A stretch of 64,000 nucleotides of DNA from the NCBI GenBank assembly GCA_028285085.1, contig JANQQI010000046.1, forward strand, positions 20,122 to 84,121, in the 5' to 3' direction. The stretch comes from Saprospiraceae bacterium (lineage in GTDB: Bacteria > Bacteroidota > Bacteroidia > Chitinophagales > Saprospiraceae). A program made the translations under genes and the position numbers. Under the pieces are notes generated by a model. The model was given only the letters and a program-made list of their open reading frames with translations, was not told where the DNA came from and did not search any database. Shown piece by piece: positions 37,324 to 45,519 of this stretch; position 1 is the first letter of the stretch, and every line of letters begins with the position of its first letter.

Positions 37324-38151
37324 ATGCGAAAATTACTCTATCTCTTACCGCTCAGTTTACTGTTCTTTGTAACTGCCTGTGGCGACGATGATGTTCAGGC
37401 CGAAGAAACGGCTGAGGTTAATCTGAACTTCAAAGCAACCTACGACGGAGATGATTTTTATACCGAAAACATCTACAAACTATTCGAAGGTGTGGATGAT
37501 ACGGATATCAAGTTCTCTACTTTTGATTTCTTTATCGGGAACGTTTCTTTAATTAAGAACGTGGGTGAAGAATTTGAAGAAACGGAGTTGCTCGAAATCG
37601 ATTTTGTAAGCCTAAGTTTCGATCCAGGACAAGCTGCGCAAGCAGAAGCAGGTGTAACGATTCAAGGCCGTAAGGTTCCCGCTGGAACCTACGATGGGAT
37701 AAAGATTGGTTTTGGTGTGCCCGCTGATCTGAACCGAACTTCTCCTAGTGAGTATGGCTCGGGGGATGTGTTGTCTAAAACTAGTCACTATTGGAGTGGT
37801 TGGGACAGCTACATTTTCGCCAAGTTGGAAGGACTTGCGGATCATAATGGAAACGGTGTTTTCGAAACCAGTGGTGTAGAAGAAGGCTTTACTTATCACA
37901 TGGGAACAGATGAGACCTTTACCGAGCGGACGATCTTTCAAACCATTACGCTTGAAGTAGATGAGGAGCGAACCGTCAATCTCAACCTGGATGTACGCAA
38001 ATTATTCCGTATGACCCTGAGCGAATACGATCAGGATGATAACGACCTGCTCGACGTTGAAGACTTCCCGGGCACGCACACTGATGCTGAATTGCAAATC
38101 AATAAAACAATGATGAATAACTTCTCGGATGCGGTGTCGCTCCAGGAGTAG
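37324..38151 (+). CDS. MbnP family copper-binding-type lipoprotein
   Basis: The 275-residue lipoprotein (FVTACGDD) carries family blocks: NFKATYDGDDFYTENIYKLFEG, FSTFDFFIGNVSLI and KTSHYWSGWDSYIFAKLEGLA with Trp157 and Trp160. MbnP proteins are the partners of MbnH di-heme enzymes; the published pair converts one Trp to kynurenine, creating a copper site. Which Trp would be modified here is inference. It is followed 14 bases later by the first MbnH-type gene, so they are co-transcribed. A 179-bp gap from the upstream paralogue contains TAGATTTC at 37231-37238, close to the -7 consensus. Confidence 0.85.
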   Translation: MRKLLYLLPLSLLFFVTACGDDDVQAEETAEVNLNFKATYDGDDFYTENIYKLFEGVDDTDIKFSTFDFFIGNVSLIKNVGEEFEETELLEIDFVSLSFDPGQAAQAEAGVTIQGRKVPAGTYDGIKIGFGVPADLNRTSPSEYGSGDVLSKTSHYWSGWDSYIFAKLEGLADHNGNGVFETSGVEEGFTYHMGTDETFTERTIFQTITLEVDEERTVNLNLDVRKLFRMTLSEYDQDDNDLLDVEDFPGTHTDAELQINKTMMNNFSDAVSLQE

Positions 38152-38165
38152 AAGTATATTTTACA

Positions 38166-39242
38166 ATGAAGGAATTGAATACAGCCCTGGTAGTTACTTT
38201 ACTACTGGGGTTGTTAGTACAATGTAGTACCACGCCACTAGACCGGGATTTATCCCATCTGCCCTATACGCCGGAGCCTTATGAGGTAAAAGTGCCGGAA
38301 GGCTTTCCACGTTTGGAAGTGCCCGAGGATAATCCGATCACTAAAGCAGGGGTCGCGTTAGGGCAAAAGCTGTTTTTTGATCCGATTCTATCGGCGGACA
38401 GTACGATGTCTTGTGTGAATTGCCATCTACCGTACTTTGCCCTTACGGATGTAGAGGCGACGAGTGTAGGGATTGATGGTTTGCGTGGCCGTCGCAGTTC
38501 CATGTCTTTGCTCAATGTTGCTTTTTATAATACAGGCTTGTTTTGGGACGGGCGATCACCTAGCTTGGAAGCACAGGCACTGGAGCCCGTCGAAGATACA
38601 TTGGAGTTGCACCACAAGTGGGTAGACTTAGTGCCACAATTGCGCGAGCATGCTGAATATCCAGCGCTGTTTCGCGCCGCCTTTGGAATTCAGAATACCG
38701 CTGAAATTAATAAAGAGCTCGCAGCAAAGGCCATCGCCCAATTTGAGCGGGTTCAGATTAGCGATGGCCGGGCAAAATTTGATCGGGTGATGCAGGGCGA
38801 AGCCACCTTTACGCCCGACGAGGCGGCGGGCTACGATATGTTTTTTGATGTCACCAACGAATTTCCCGACGCCGAATGCGGGCATTGTCATAACGTGCCT
38901 TTGTTTACAACCAACGAATACTTTAATAACGGCATTACAGCCGCCGCCACTCCCGAGGATTTTCCTGATCCGGGGCTGGGAGGCGTTACCGGCAATCCGT
39001 ACGATATGGGGAAATTTCGAGCGCCGAGCTTACGCAATATCACCCTGACGGCGCCTTACATGCACGATGGTCGTTTCAAAACACTGTCTGAAGTGCTGGA
39101 TCATTATAATCAAGGTGGACAAACCAGCGCTAATGTATCCCCATTAATTCGTCCGCTAAAATTAAGTGAAGTGGAAAAAAGACAAATAATTGCTTTTTTA
39201 CACACCTTAACGGATCGTAAATTTGTTAATCATAGAAGATAA
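38166..39242 (+). CDS. Di-heme cytochrome c peroxidase / MbnH-type lipoprotein
   Basis: The 358-residue lipoprotein (LVQCSTTP) has two haem-binding motifs, CVNCH (83-87) and CGHCH (238-242). APYMHDGRF (Met299) is the usual distal-side block of the family. RGRRSSMSLLNVAFY and FWDGRSPSLEAQAL are shared with bacterial cytochrome c peroxidases. Next to an MbnP gene it is best read as MbnH-type: an H2O2-using enzyme that modifies its partner. Haem attachment makes it periplasmic. A peroxide-detoxifying role is the alternative. Confidence 0.88.
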   Translation: MKELNTALVVTLLLGLLVQCSTTPLDRDLSHLPYTPEPYEVKVPEGFPRLEVPEDNPITKAGVALGQKLFFDPILSADSTMSCVNCHLPYFALTDVEATSVGIDGLRGRRSSMSLLNVAFYNTGLFWDGRSPSLEAQALEPVEDTLELHHKWVDLVPQLREHAEYPALFRAAFGIQNTAEINKELAAKAIAQFERVQISDGRAKFDRVMQGEATFTPDEAAGYDMFFDVTNEFPDAECGHCHNVPLFTTNEYFNNGITAAATPEDFPDPGLGGVTGNPYDMGKFRAPSLRNITLTAPYMHDGRFKTLSEVLDHYNQGGQTSANVSPLIRPLKLSEVEKRQIIAFLHTLTDRKFVNHRR

Positions 39243-39291
39243 AGTCATTTTACGACGCCTTGATTTATTGAAATCATTCAAATACAATACT

Positions 39292-40416
39292 ATGCGACAA
39301 TGGATCATTTTCTTTCTCTTAGTTACAACATTAGCAGCAGTGGGATGTGGTGGCGATGATGATGTTCAAGAGGTGACGGATAACGATTTGACGGATATCC
39401 CTTATGATCCTAAAACCTATGAAATTATAGTGCCTTGTGATTATCCGGAGATGCCAATCCCGGCGGATAATCCGATGACCATTGATGGATTTGAATTAGG
39501 GCGCCATCTTTTTTATGACCCTATTCTGTCTGCGGATAGTACCCAATCTTGCTCAAGTTGTCATTTGCCATCGGGTAGCTTCACCGATAATTTACCGGTT
39601 AGCGTGGGTATCGATGGTATCGCCGGGCGTCGCAGCTCGATGTCATTGCTGAATATCGGTTATGTGACACAAGATCTGTTTTGGGATGGTCGATCAGCGA
39701 CACTGGAAGAGCAAGCTTTGCTTCCCGTGGAAGATCCGATAGAGCTACATCATTCCTGGCCAGCGGTAGTAGAACAGTTACGCCGGCATGAATCCTATCC
39801 AGAGATGTTCCGCAAGGCTTTTGGTATTTCGAATACTAACGAGATTACTAAAGAATTGGCGGCGAAAGCACTGGCCCAATTTGAACGAGCTCTGGTGAGC
39901 AGCGGACAATCTCGCTACGATCGTTGGCGCTGCGAAACGGGATTCTTACTGACGGAGTCCGAAATTAATGGCTTATTGCTTTACACTAATGAAGATGATG
40001 ATCACCCCGGATGTACGCACTGCCATTCTCGAGAGGCACAGCTGTTTTCGGATTTCACCATCAAGAATAATGGCTTGGATTCAGTTGGCCCAACGGTAGA
40101 GGATTTGAATAACTTTATCGATAAGGGATTGGGAGAAGTGACAAATAATGTATTTGATAATGGAAAATTTAGAGTGCCTTCCTTGAATAATATTGCTATG
40201 ACTGCGCCCTATATGCACGATGGCCGGTTCAATACCTTAGAAGAAGTCATCGATCATTATAGTTCTGGCGGTAAGACTTCTTTTAATATTGATCCCAATG
40301 TCCATTCCTTTAACTTGACTACCGAGGAAAAAGAAGATTTGATTGAATTCTTGCACACTTTGACGGATACAGAATTTATGAATAATCCAGCGTTCCAAAA
40401 TCCATTTGAGGAGTAG
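39292..40416 (+). CDS. Second di-heme cytochrome c peroxidase / MbnH-type lipoprotein
   Basis: From the ATG at 39292 the product has 374 residues and a lipobox (AAVGCGGD); an in-frame ATG at 39223 would put 23 polar residues before the signal peptide and overlap the previous gene. Haem motifs are CSSCH (87-91) and CTHCH (241-245). APYMHDGRF recurs near the C-terminus. It is a clear paralogue of the gene before it, with a longer insert containing extra Cys residues (C49 in VPCDYP, C214 in RWRCETG). A strong terminator ends the operon. Confidence 0.88.
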   Translation: MRQWIIFFLLVTTLAAVGCGGDDDVQEVTDNDLTDIPYDPKTYEIIVPCDYPEMPIPADNPMTIDGFELGRHLFYDPILSADSTQSCSSCHLPSGSFTDNLPVSVGIDGIAGRRSSMSLLNIGYVTQDLFWDGRSATLEEQALLPVEDPIELHHSWPAVVEQLRRHESYPEMFRKAFGISNTNEITKELAAKALAQFERALVSSGQSRYDRWRCETGFLLTESEINGLLLYTNEDDDHPGCTHCHSREAQLFSDFTIKNNGLDSVGPTVEDLNNFIDKGLGEVTNNVFDNGKFRVPSLNNIAMTAPYMHDGRFNTLEEVIDHYSSGGKTSFNIDPNVHSFNLTTEEKEDLIEFLHTLTDTEFMNNPAFQNPFEE

Positions 40417-40800
40417 ATCTAATTGATGAAAAAAGCCTACGTAGATTCTTGTATGAATCGGGCTTGAAACATAAATTACTAGAGTGGCCTACCTTGTTGC
40501 AAAGGCAGGCCATTCTTTTTTCCTCTTAATCGTTCAACTTCTGTTTTGGATAGTGTCTGCGTCATCCTTTTGAATAGAAGAAGTTATAAATTTTAAAAAT
40601 AAAAATATCAAACTTCCTGGCTCTTCCCGTTTGATTTCGGCACACTAATTGTCTTTTCTCAATTGTGATTCACAAAACCTGATTAGCTTTTCTTCCCTCT
40701 ACACTAAGCTTAATCTTTCTCCCCAGTACGATCCCCTCTTCGTTTAATTGCCCCCCGGTAATTGAAATATTTTTTACTGGCACATTTAACCTTTCCTAAG
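40417..40800. other. 384-bp intergenic region before the S8 protease gene
   Basis: It contains the mbnH terminator (40482-40521) and then about 280 bases of AT-rich sequence that should include the protease promoter. No exact TAnnTTTG match is seen; TAATCTTTC near 40711 is only a weak resemblance. Confidence 0.5.
40482..40521 (+). terminator. Intrinsic terminator of the MbnP/MbnH operon
   Basis: GAGTGGCCTACCTT pairs with AAGGCAGGCCATTC (one mismatch, one wobble, 6-base loop) and is followed by six T residues. It starts 66 bases after the stop at 40416. Confidence 0.85.
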
Positions 40801-43800
40801 ATGAGAAAGCTATACAGAGCAATAATGGCTTTGCCATTGTTAATTCTGTCTGTAAGTGTAGGCTTTGCTCAAGACACACAGACACAAGAACAACATCAAC
40901 CAGAAAATTCAACCAAACCAAACATAACCTCAACTGCCACGGAAGGAAGTCTACATTATCTGACTTTCACCGAAATTCCCGACCAAAATGCTCATCGAGC
41001 GCTATCGGAACGAGGAATTCAGTTGATTTCTTATCACACCAACCGTACTTATCTGGCTTATTTGCCGGCGGGACTATCGACACGTCAGCTTGAATTGTTC
41101 AATGTACAATCAAGCCGTCCAGCACAAACGGAGGACAAATTGTCCAGCACTTTGCGCGAACGACAGACACCCGAATGGGCACAGGAAGTAGAAGGCCAAA
41201 TTGATCTGGCCGTGAATTTCCATCTACATACTCTGGATGTGGAAATGGCAAACTTCCTCGCTGGATTACACGCTAACATTCTCGAAGACAATCATCGCGG
41301 TGGCAAAACCAAAGTGATTCGTTTGCCCGAAGCAGCTGTGCAGCAATTGACGGCTTCTTCGCTGGTCGCTTACGTGGATTACGAGCAAGAGCCTATGCAA
41401 ATGCTCAATCATGAAGTGCAACTGAGCCAACGGGTAAACATCATGAAGAGTAACCTCTCCGGTGGTTTTGGTCTTAGTGGGACTGGCGTAACGGTCGGCG
41501 TTGGTGATGGTGGTGAACTAGGAGACCATATTGATTTTGGTACCCGGGTGATCAACAAAGCGAACGGCACCTACAGCTCATTTGGTGATCATGGTGATCA
41601 CGTGAGCGGTATCATTGGCGGCGCTGGTAACCTTAATCCACGCCACCAAGGGGTAGCACCGACTTGTCAAATCATTACGCAAAAGACAAGCTTGATTACC
41701 TACAATACTGAAGCATACTACAACGATTATGGCATGGTGCTGACGAATAATTCCTACGGCACCAGCTTCAACTGCGCAACCAATGGTTCATACAACTATT
41801 CGGCGCAAACCCTTGATTGGCAAATGCGAGAATACCCGAGTGTGTTGCACGTTTTTGCTGCTGGAAACAGTGGGGGAGGGCAGTGCGATCCTTATCCACA
41901 GGGCTATCATACGGTACTTCGCTACTACCAAAGCGCAAAAAACGTGCTGACGGTGGGTAATGTAGGTGACGACCGCGTGATTGCGTCTAATTCCAGTCGA
42001 GGTCCGGTGAAAGATGGCCGTATCAAGCCAGAAATCGTCGGTATTGGAAAAAATGTCTACTCTACCAGTAGTGACTTTAATTATGTCATAAAAGCCGGTA
42101 CCAGTATGGCAGCTCCAGCGGTGACGGGCACGCTTGCCTTATTGGTTGAGCAGTACCGCGACCAGCACAATGGTAATGATCCTGATGGCGCCTTACTCAA
42201 AGCAGTGGCTTGTAATACTGCGGAGGATTTAGGCAATCCTGGACCGGATTACCTTTATGGTTACGGCCTGATTAACGGATTACGTGCAGCTCGCGTCATT
42301 GAAAATAACCAGTTTCAAAATAGTGTGATCAACCAAGGGGAAACCCAAACCTTTGACATTACCGTTCCTTCGGGCACAAAACAAGTCAAAGTGATGCTCT
42401 ATTGGCACGATAAAGAAGCTGAAGTCTATCCAGACAAAGCTTTGGTCAATAACTTAGACATGGAGTTGATCTCCCCAAGCGGCGAAAGCTTTCTGCCTTG
42501 GGTGTTGAATGCTGATCCTAATCATGTTGCTGATCCAGCCGTACGCGGCGTGGATGACTTGAACAATATTGAACAGGTGACTATCGACAATCCAACATCT
42601 GGAACCTACACCTTACGGGTTGATGGCACTGAAATTCCTTTTGCCAATCAATCTTACTACATCACCTACGAATTCATCCAGGAGGAAGTAGTTGTAACCT
42701 ACCCTTTCGGTGGAGAAAGCCTGACCCCCGGATTGACGGAGATGGTGCAGTGGGAAGCAGATATCACGAATACGGAAACCTTTAAGGTCGAATATTCTAT
42801 CGACGGTGGAGGTACCTGGCTCATGATTCACCCGGCCGTAGAAGCTGATCAACGTTGCATTAGCTGGACGGTGCCGCAAGTGAGCTCTGAAATTGCTCTA
42901 ATTCGCGTCACCAAAAACGGTAGCGGCATCAACGCGACCAATAATATTGTATTCAACATTCTGGCACCACCGACCGAATTAAACAGTGAGGCAGTTTGCC
43001 AAAAAATGGTGCAGCTCGATTGGACCGCACCGGAGTATGATGTTGTGAATTACGAGATTATCATGCACGACGGCGAAGAAATGATCGCCATTGGTAACAC
43101 TTCCGAGACAACCTACTTGGTAGATGCTGATTTAGAAATCGGCGTACAGTACTGGTTCTCGGTGCGCGCTCAAACCCCTGCGGGGCATTTTAGCCAGCGC
43201 ATCAGTGCGAAATACGCTGTGCCGGAAGATATTGAGATTTGCCCGTGGGAGGATGATCCCATCGTAGCGGAAATTGCCAGTGCCTTGCTCGGACGAGCTA
43301 TGACCAGCAATAGCCTGGGTGACGATGAGGTGATCAAAACCAAAGTCGTCAACATTGGTGCGAACGCGATCTCAGATATCGAATTATACTATTCGATTAA
43401 CGGTGGCGCACCCGTAGCTGAGGTGTACAATGGCGTGATTACTTCTGGTGATTCCCTGGAGTATACTTTCAATACTACCGCTGACTTATCCGCCGGTGGC
43501 GTATACGATATTGCCGTATGGGTCGAAATGGATGGAGATACGCACGAAGATAACAATAGTATGTCGGGCCATCAGGTCATACAATTACATAATAATGCCA
43601 TCGCACTGCCCTTTAGCCAATATTTCGGGCAACAGGTCGGTCAGGCGTGGACGGAAAACAAAATGGGCATTGATGCAGCAGGCCGTTGGGATTTTTACAC
43701 CCAAGGACAAGGCCAAGCTGATTTCACTGCCGATGGCGCCTTGGCTTTGCGGCCAATCAACGCGACTTCCTCCGCGGCCTTGGATAACCACTTGGTGATG

Positions 43801-44697
43801 ACACTCAACTTGTCGGATTTTGCGGATATGTCTACACCCTTAGGCTTATCCTTTAAATATCGCTCAGAGCCTATGACCGAGGATGTCGCGGTGCTGAGTT
43901 ACAGTAATGCGTTGGAAATTCGCGGATCGGATACCGAAGAATGGATCGAAGTGTTGGTCTTGGACGAACAACAGATGCTTTGGAAAAATATCCAGCAGTT
44001 GCAGCTGACCAATATCCTGGAAGCTAACGGGCAATCGTTTAGCTCCAGTGCCCAGCTGCGCCTTACACAGCGTAATACCACCAGCATCATCGTGGACCAG
44101 TTTCAAATCGTGGAATTGGAAGATGTCGCGATTCCGATCTCGGAAGTACGTGGAACACAACAAGGTGGCGATGTGATGATCGAATGGGTAGCGACGACCA
44201 TCGACTCTGAGATTTCCTTTTTTGAAATTCAACTCGGCGACTTCACGGAAGGTACAAACGATAATTTTGAAATACTTGAAACCATAACCGCTACAGTAAG
44301 TGGCACAGCAACACAACCAATTACATACCATTATTTAGACACCCAACCGGGGAAAAAAGGTGATAGATACTATCGATTGCGTCAAGTTAACGCTGATGGT
44401 ACCTATGCCTTTTCACCGGTGATTCGGGTAGCAATCGAGGAGCTCGTTATGGAGCAACCGTTTCCGAATCCATTTCACCAGCGGGTAGCGCTGCAATATG
44501 ATAGTCAAATGAGCCAGAGCGTGCGTCTGCAACTGCTGGATCATCACGGAAGATTATTGCAGGAACAAGTTTATCCGGTTGGCCCGGGCCGACAGTATCT
44601 CGCATTAAATACATTACCGGAATTAGTTTCGGGTTGGTATCATCTTCGGGTGATTGATGCTGAGGGAAGTCATACTTATCCATTGGTGAAACAATAA
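40801..44697 (+). CDS. S8 subtilisin-like serine protease with T9SS type A sorting tail
   Basis: From the ATG at 40801 the protein has 1298 residues and a signal peptide (MRKLYRAIMALPLLILSVSVGFA); the ATG at 40762 would hide it behind 13 residues. The subtilisin domain has Asp in GVGDGGELGDHIDF (about 236), His in GDHGDHVSGIIGG (about 264), the oxyanion-hole Asn in FAAGNSGGG and Ser in AGTSMAAPAVTG (about 435). A beta-sandwich P-like domain follows, then a fibronectin type III-like domain near 720-800 and further beta modules. The C-terminal PNPFHQRVALQYD ... SGWYHLRVIDAEG is a type A sorting domain. It is an exported, surface-attached or released protease. Confidence 0.92.
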   Translation: MRKLYRAIMALPLLILSVSVGFAQDTQTQEQHQPENSTKPNITSTATEGSLHYLTFTEIPDQNAHRALSERGIQLISYHTNRTYLAYLPAGLSTRQLELFNVQSSRPAQTEDKLSSTLRERQTPEWAQEVEGQIDLAVNFHLHTLDVEMANFLAGLHANILEDNHRGGKTKVIRLPEAAVQQLTASSLVAYVDYEQEPMQMLNHEVQLSQRVNIMKSNLSGGFGLSGTGVTVGVGDGGELGDHIDFGTRVINKANGTYSSFGDHGDHVSGIIGGAGNLNPRHQGVAPTCQIITQKTSLITYNTEAYYNDYGMVLTNNSYGTSFNCATNGSYNYSAQTLDWQMREYPSVLHVFAAGNSGGGQCDPYPQGYHTVLRYYQSAKNVLTVGNVGDDRVIASNSSRGPVKDGRIKPEIVGIGKNVYSTSSDFNYVIKAGTSMAAPAVTGTLALLVEQYRDQHNGNDPDGALLKAVACNTAEDLGNPGPDYLYGYGLINGLRAARVIENNQFQNSVINQGETQTFDITVPSGTKQVKVMLYWHDKEAEVYPDKALVNNLDMELISPSGESFLPWVLNADPNHVADPAVRGVDDLNNIEQVTIDNPTSGTYTLRVDGTEIPFANQSYYITYEFIQEEVVVTYPFGGESLTPGLTEMVQWEADITNTETFKVEYSIDGGGTWLMIHPAVEADQRCISWTVPQVSSEIALIRVTKNGSGINATNNIVFNILAPPTELNSEAVCQKMVQLDWTAPEYDVVNYEIIMHDGEEMIAIGNTSETTYLVDADLEIGVQYWFSVRAQTPAGHFSQRISAKYAVPEDIEICPWEDDPIVAEIASALLGRAMTSNSLGDDEVIKTKVVNIGANAISDIELYYSINGGAPVAEVYNGVITSGDSLEYTFNTTADLSAGGVYDIAVWVEMDGDTHEDNNSMSGHQVIQLHNNAIALPFSQYFGQQVGQAWTENKMGIDAAGRWDFYTQGQGQADFTADGALALRPINATSSAALDNHLVMTLNLSDFADMSTPLGLSFKYRSEPMTEDVAVLSYSNALEIRGSDTEEWIEVLVLDEQQMLWKNIQQLQLTNILEANGQSFSSSAQLRLTQRNTTSIIVDQFQIVELEDVAIPISEVRGTQQGGDVMIEWVATTIDSEISFFEIQLGDFTEGTNDNFEILETITATVSGTATQPITYHYLDTQPGKKGDRYYRLRQVNADGTYAFSPVIRVAIEELVMEQPFPNPFHQRVALQYDSQMSQSVRLQLLDHHGRLLQEQVYPVGPGRQYLALNTLPELVSGWYHLRVIDAEGSHTYPLVKQ

Positions 44698-44758
44698 TTG
44701 ACCTTTACCACAAACTTATGACAAGTTTGCATTAGCATAATGATTCTCAAATGAAGTC

Positions 44759-44795
44759 AAAGTACCTTTAGACCGCCTAAGGGTACTTTTTTTTT
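44759..44795 (+). terminator. Strong intrinsic terminator after the S8 protease gene
   Basis: AAAGTACCTTTAG pairs with CTAAGGGTACTTT (one wobble, 5-base loop) and runs into nine T residues, 62 bases past the stop. Confidence 0.92.
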
Positions 44796-45048
44796 GTAAT
44801 TATTTTTCATACTTGTAAAAACATTTTCACAAATAAAGGAAGTTGAATACGGTTTTTAAAATATTAATATGTTGATAATCAGTAATTTAATATTTTGGAG
44901 TATAAATTTTTGCTACAAATAAAAACACACAATTGATGGAAAGTGTCCTTGGTTCTAGCTGAAAAAGTTAAGATAATTGTATTGTGAATGAACGGAAAAA
45001 GAGGCAGAGAGATTAAAGCTGATAAATGTAATCAGCCATCAATTTGAA

Positions 45049-45112
45049 ATATGTTCATGGGATTATAATTTGTTGTAGTGAGTCATTCCAAATTCTTGGA
45101 GTGACTTACTAT
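45049..45112 (+). ncRNA. Promoter-like unit with hairpin, copy 1
   Basis: A 36-base block (45049-45084) is repeated exactly at 45226. Directly before it, TTTG (45043-45046) is followed 19 bases later by TAATTTG, near the Bacteroidota -33/-7 pattern. The block runs into a hairpin at 45075-45112 with about 17 pairs (GTAGTGAGTCATTCCAA against TTGGAGTGACTTACTAT, including wobbles, 4-base loop). No T-tract follows. It may be a small RNA or a regulatory leader; expression is not shown by sequence. Confidence 0.45.
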
Positions 45113-45225
45113 CAACTGTCTTTGCTTTCGCGATGTAAGTTAAGAAGAGGATAGCAAGAAAGCACTCGGGAGCTAAATGAGTTCCCTGTCGAAGTTTTCC
45201 CCCCAACTTCGGCCAACTAATTTGG

Positions 45226-45296
45226 ATATGTTCATGGGATTATAATTTGTTGTAGTGAGTCGCGCACCTTCCGGTTGACGCGACTTTCTATTTTTT
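45226..45296 (+). ncRNA. Promoter-like unit with hairpin and T-tract, copy 2
   Basis: The same 36-base block (45226-45261) is followed by a hairpin with outer stem GTAGTGAGTCGCG/CGCGACTTTCTAT and a different inner stem (CACC/GGTTG), then TTTTTT at 45291-45296. The outer stem is shared with copy 1 while the inner pairs differ yet still pair, which favours a selected RNA structure. TTTG-18-TAATTTG precedes it. If transcribed, the RNA would be roughly 45 bases and self-terminating. Confidence 0.5.
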
Positions 45297-45422
45297 AGAC
45301 CTTTCGAGATCTTTTCACGTTCCTCAACTCAGTTAAAAAATATTGATATTGAACTCAGAGTACCTCTAAGTGAACGGTATTTTTATTTAAAGCAGTTCAA
45401 TACTTAACTCCTCTAAAGAAAA

Positions 45423-45458
45423 TATCCCGAGTCTTGTACTATGACAAAACCCGGGATA
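45423..45458 (-). terminator. Terminator after the M43 protease gene
   Basis: TATCCCG pairs with CGGGATA, with an inner TTGT/ACAA extension around a 6-base loop. On the minus strand a T-rich run (TTTTCTTT) follows. It lies 62 bases past the stop at 45520. Confidence 0.75.
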
Positions 45459-45519
45459 ATCGTTTAGCTAAAAACTTATCAAAGGAGGTAAGGCCATCCA
45501 CCAATAAGCTTGGGGTTCA

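Larger units (their letters stand above)
44698..45519. other. 822-bp structured intergenic region between convergent protease genes
   Basis: It holds a terminator for the S8 gene (44759-44795), a small hairpin GCTGAT-aaatgta-ATCAGC near 45018-45036, two direct-repeat units with hairpins (45049-45112 and 45226-45296), a CGAAGTT/AACTTCG hairpin near 45189-45212, and a terminator for the opposite gene (45423-45458). No protein gene is visible. This is far more structure than two convergent genes need. Confidence 0.65.

Noticed and set aside
39223..39291. Upstream start extending the second MbnH-type gene
   Set aside because: It would overlap the previous gene and place 23 polar residues before a clear lipoprotein signal.
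36317..40416. Methanobactin biosynthesis cluster
   Set aside because: MbnP/MbnH-type genes are present, but no precursor peptide, MbnB/MbnC-type enzyme or MATE exporter for methanobactin is seen nearby.
44698..45519. Possible CRISPR array because of the direct repeat
   Set aside because: Only two copies with 141 bases between them, and each copy leads into its own hairpin; this is not the spacing or number of a CRISPR array.
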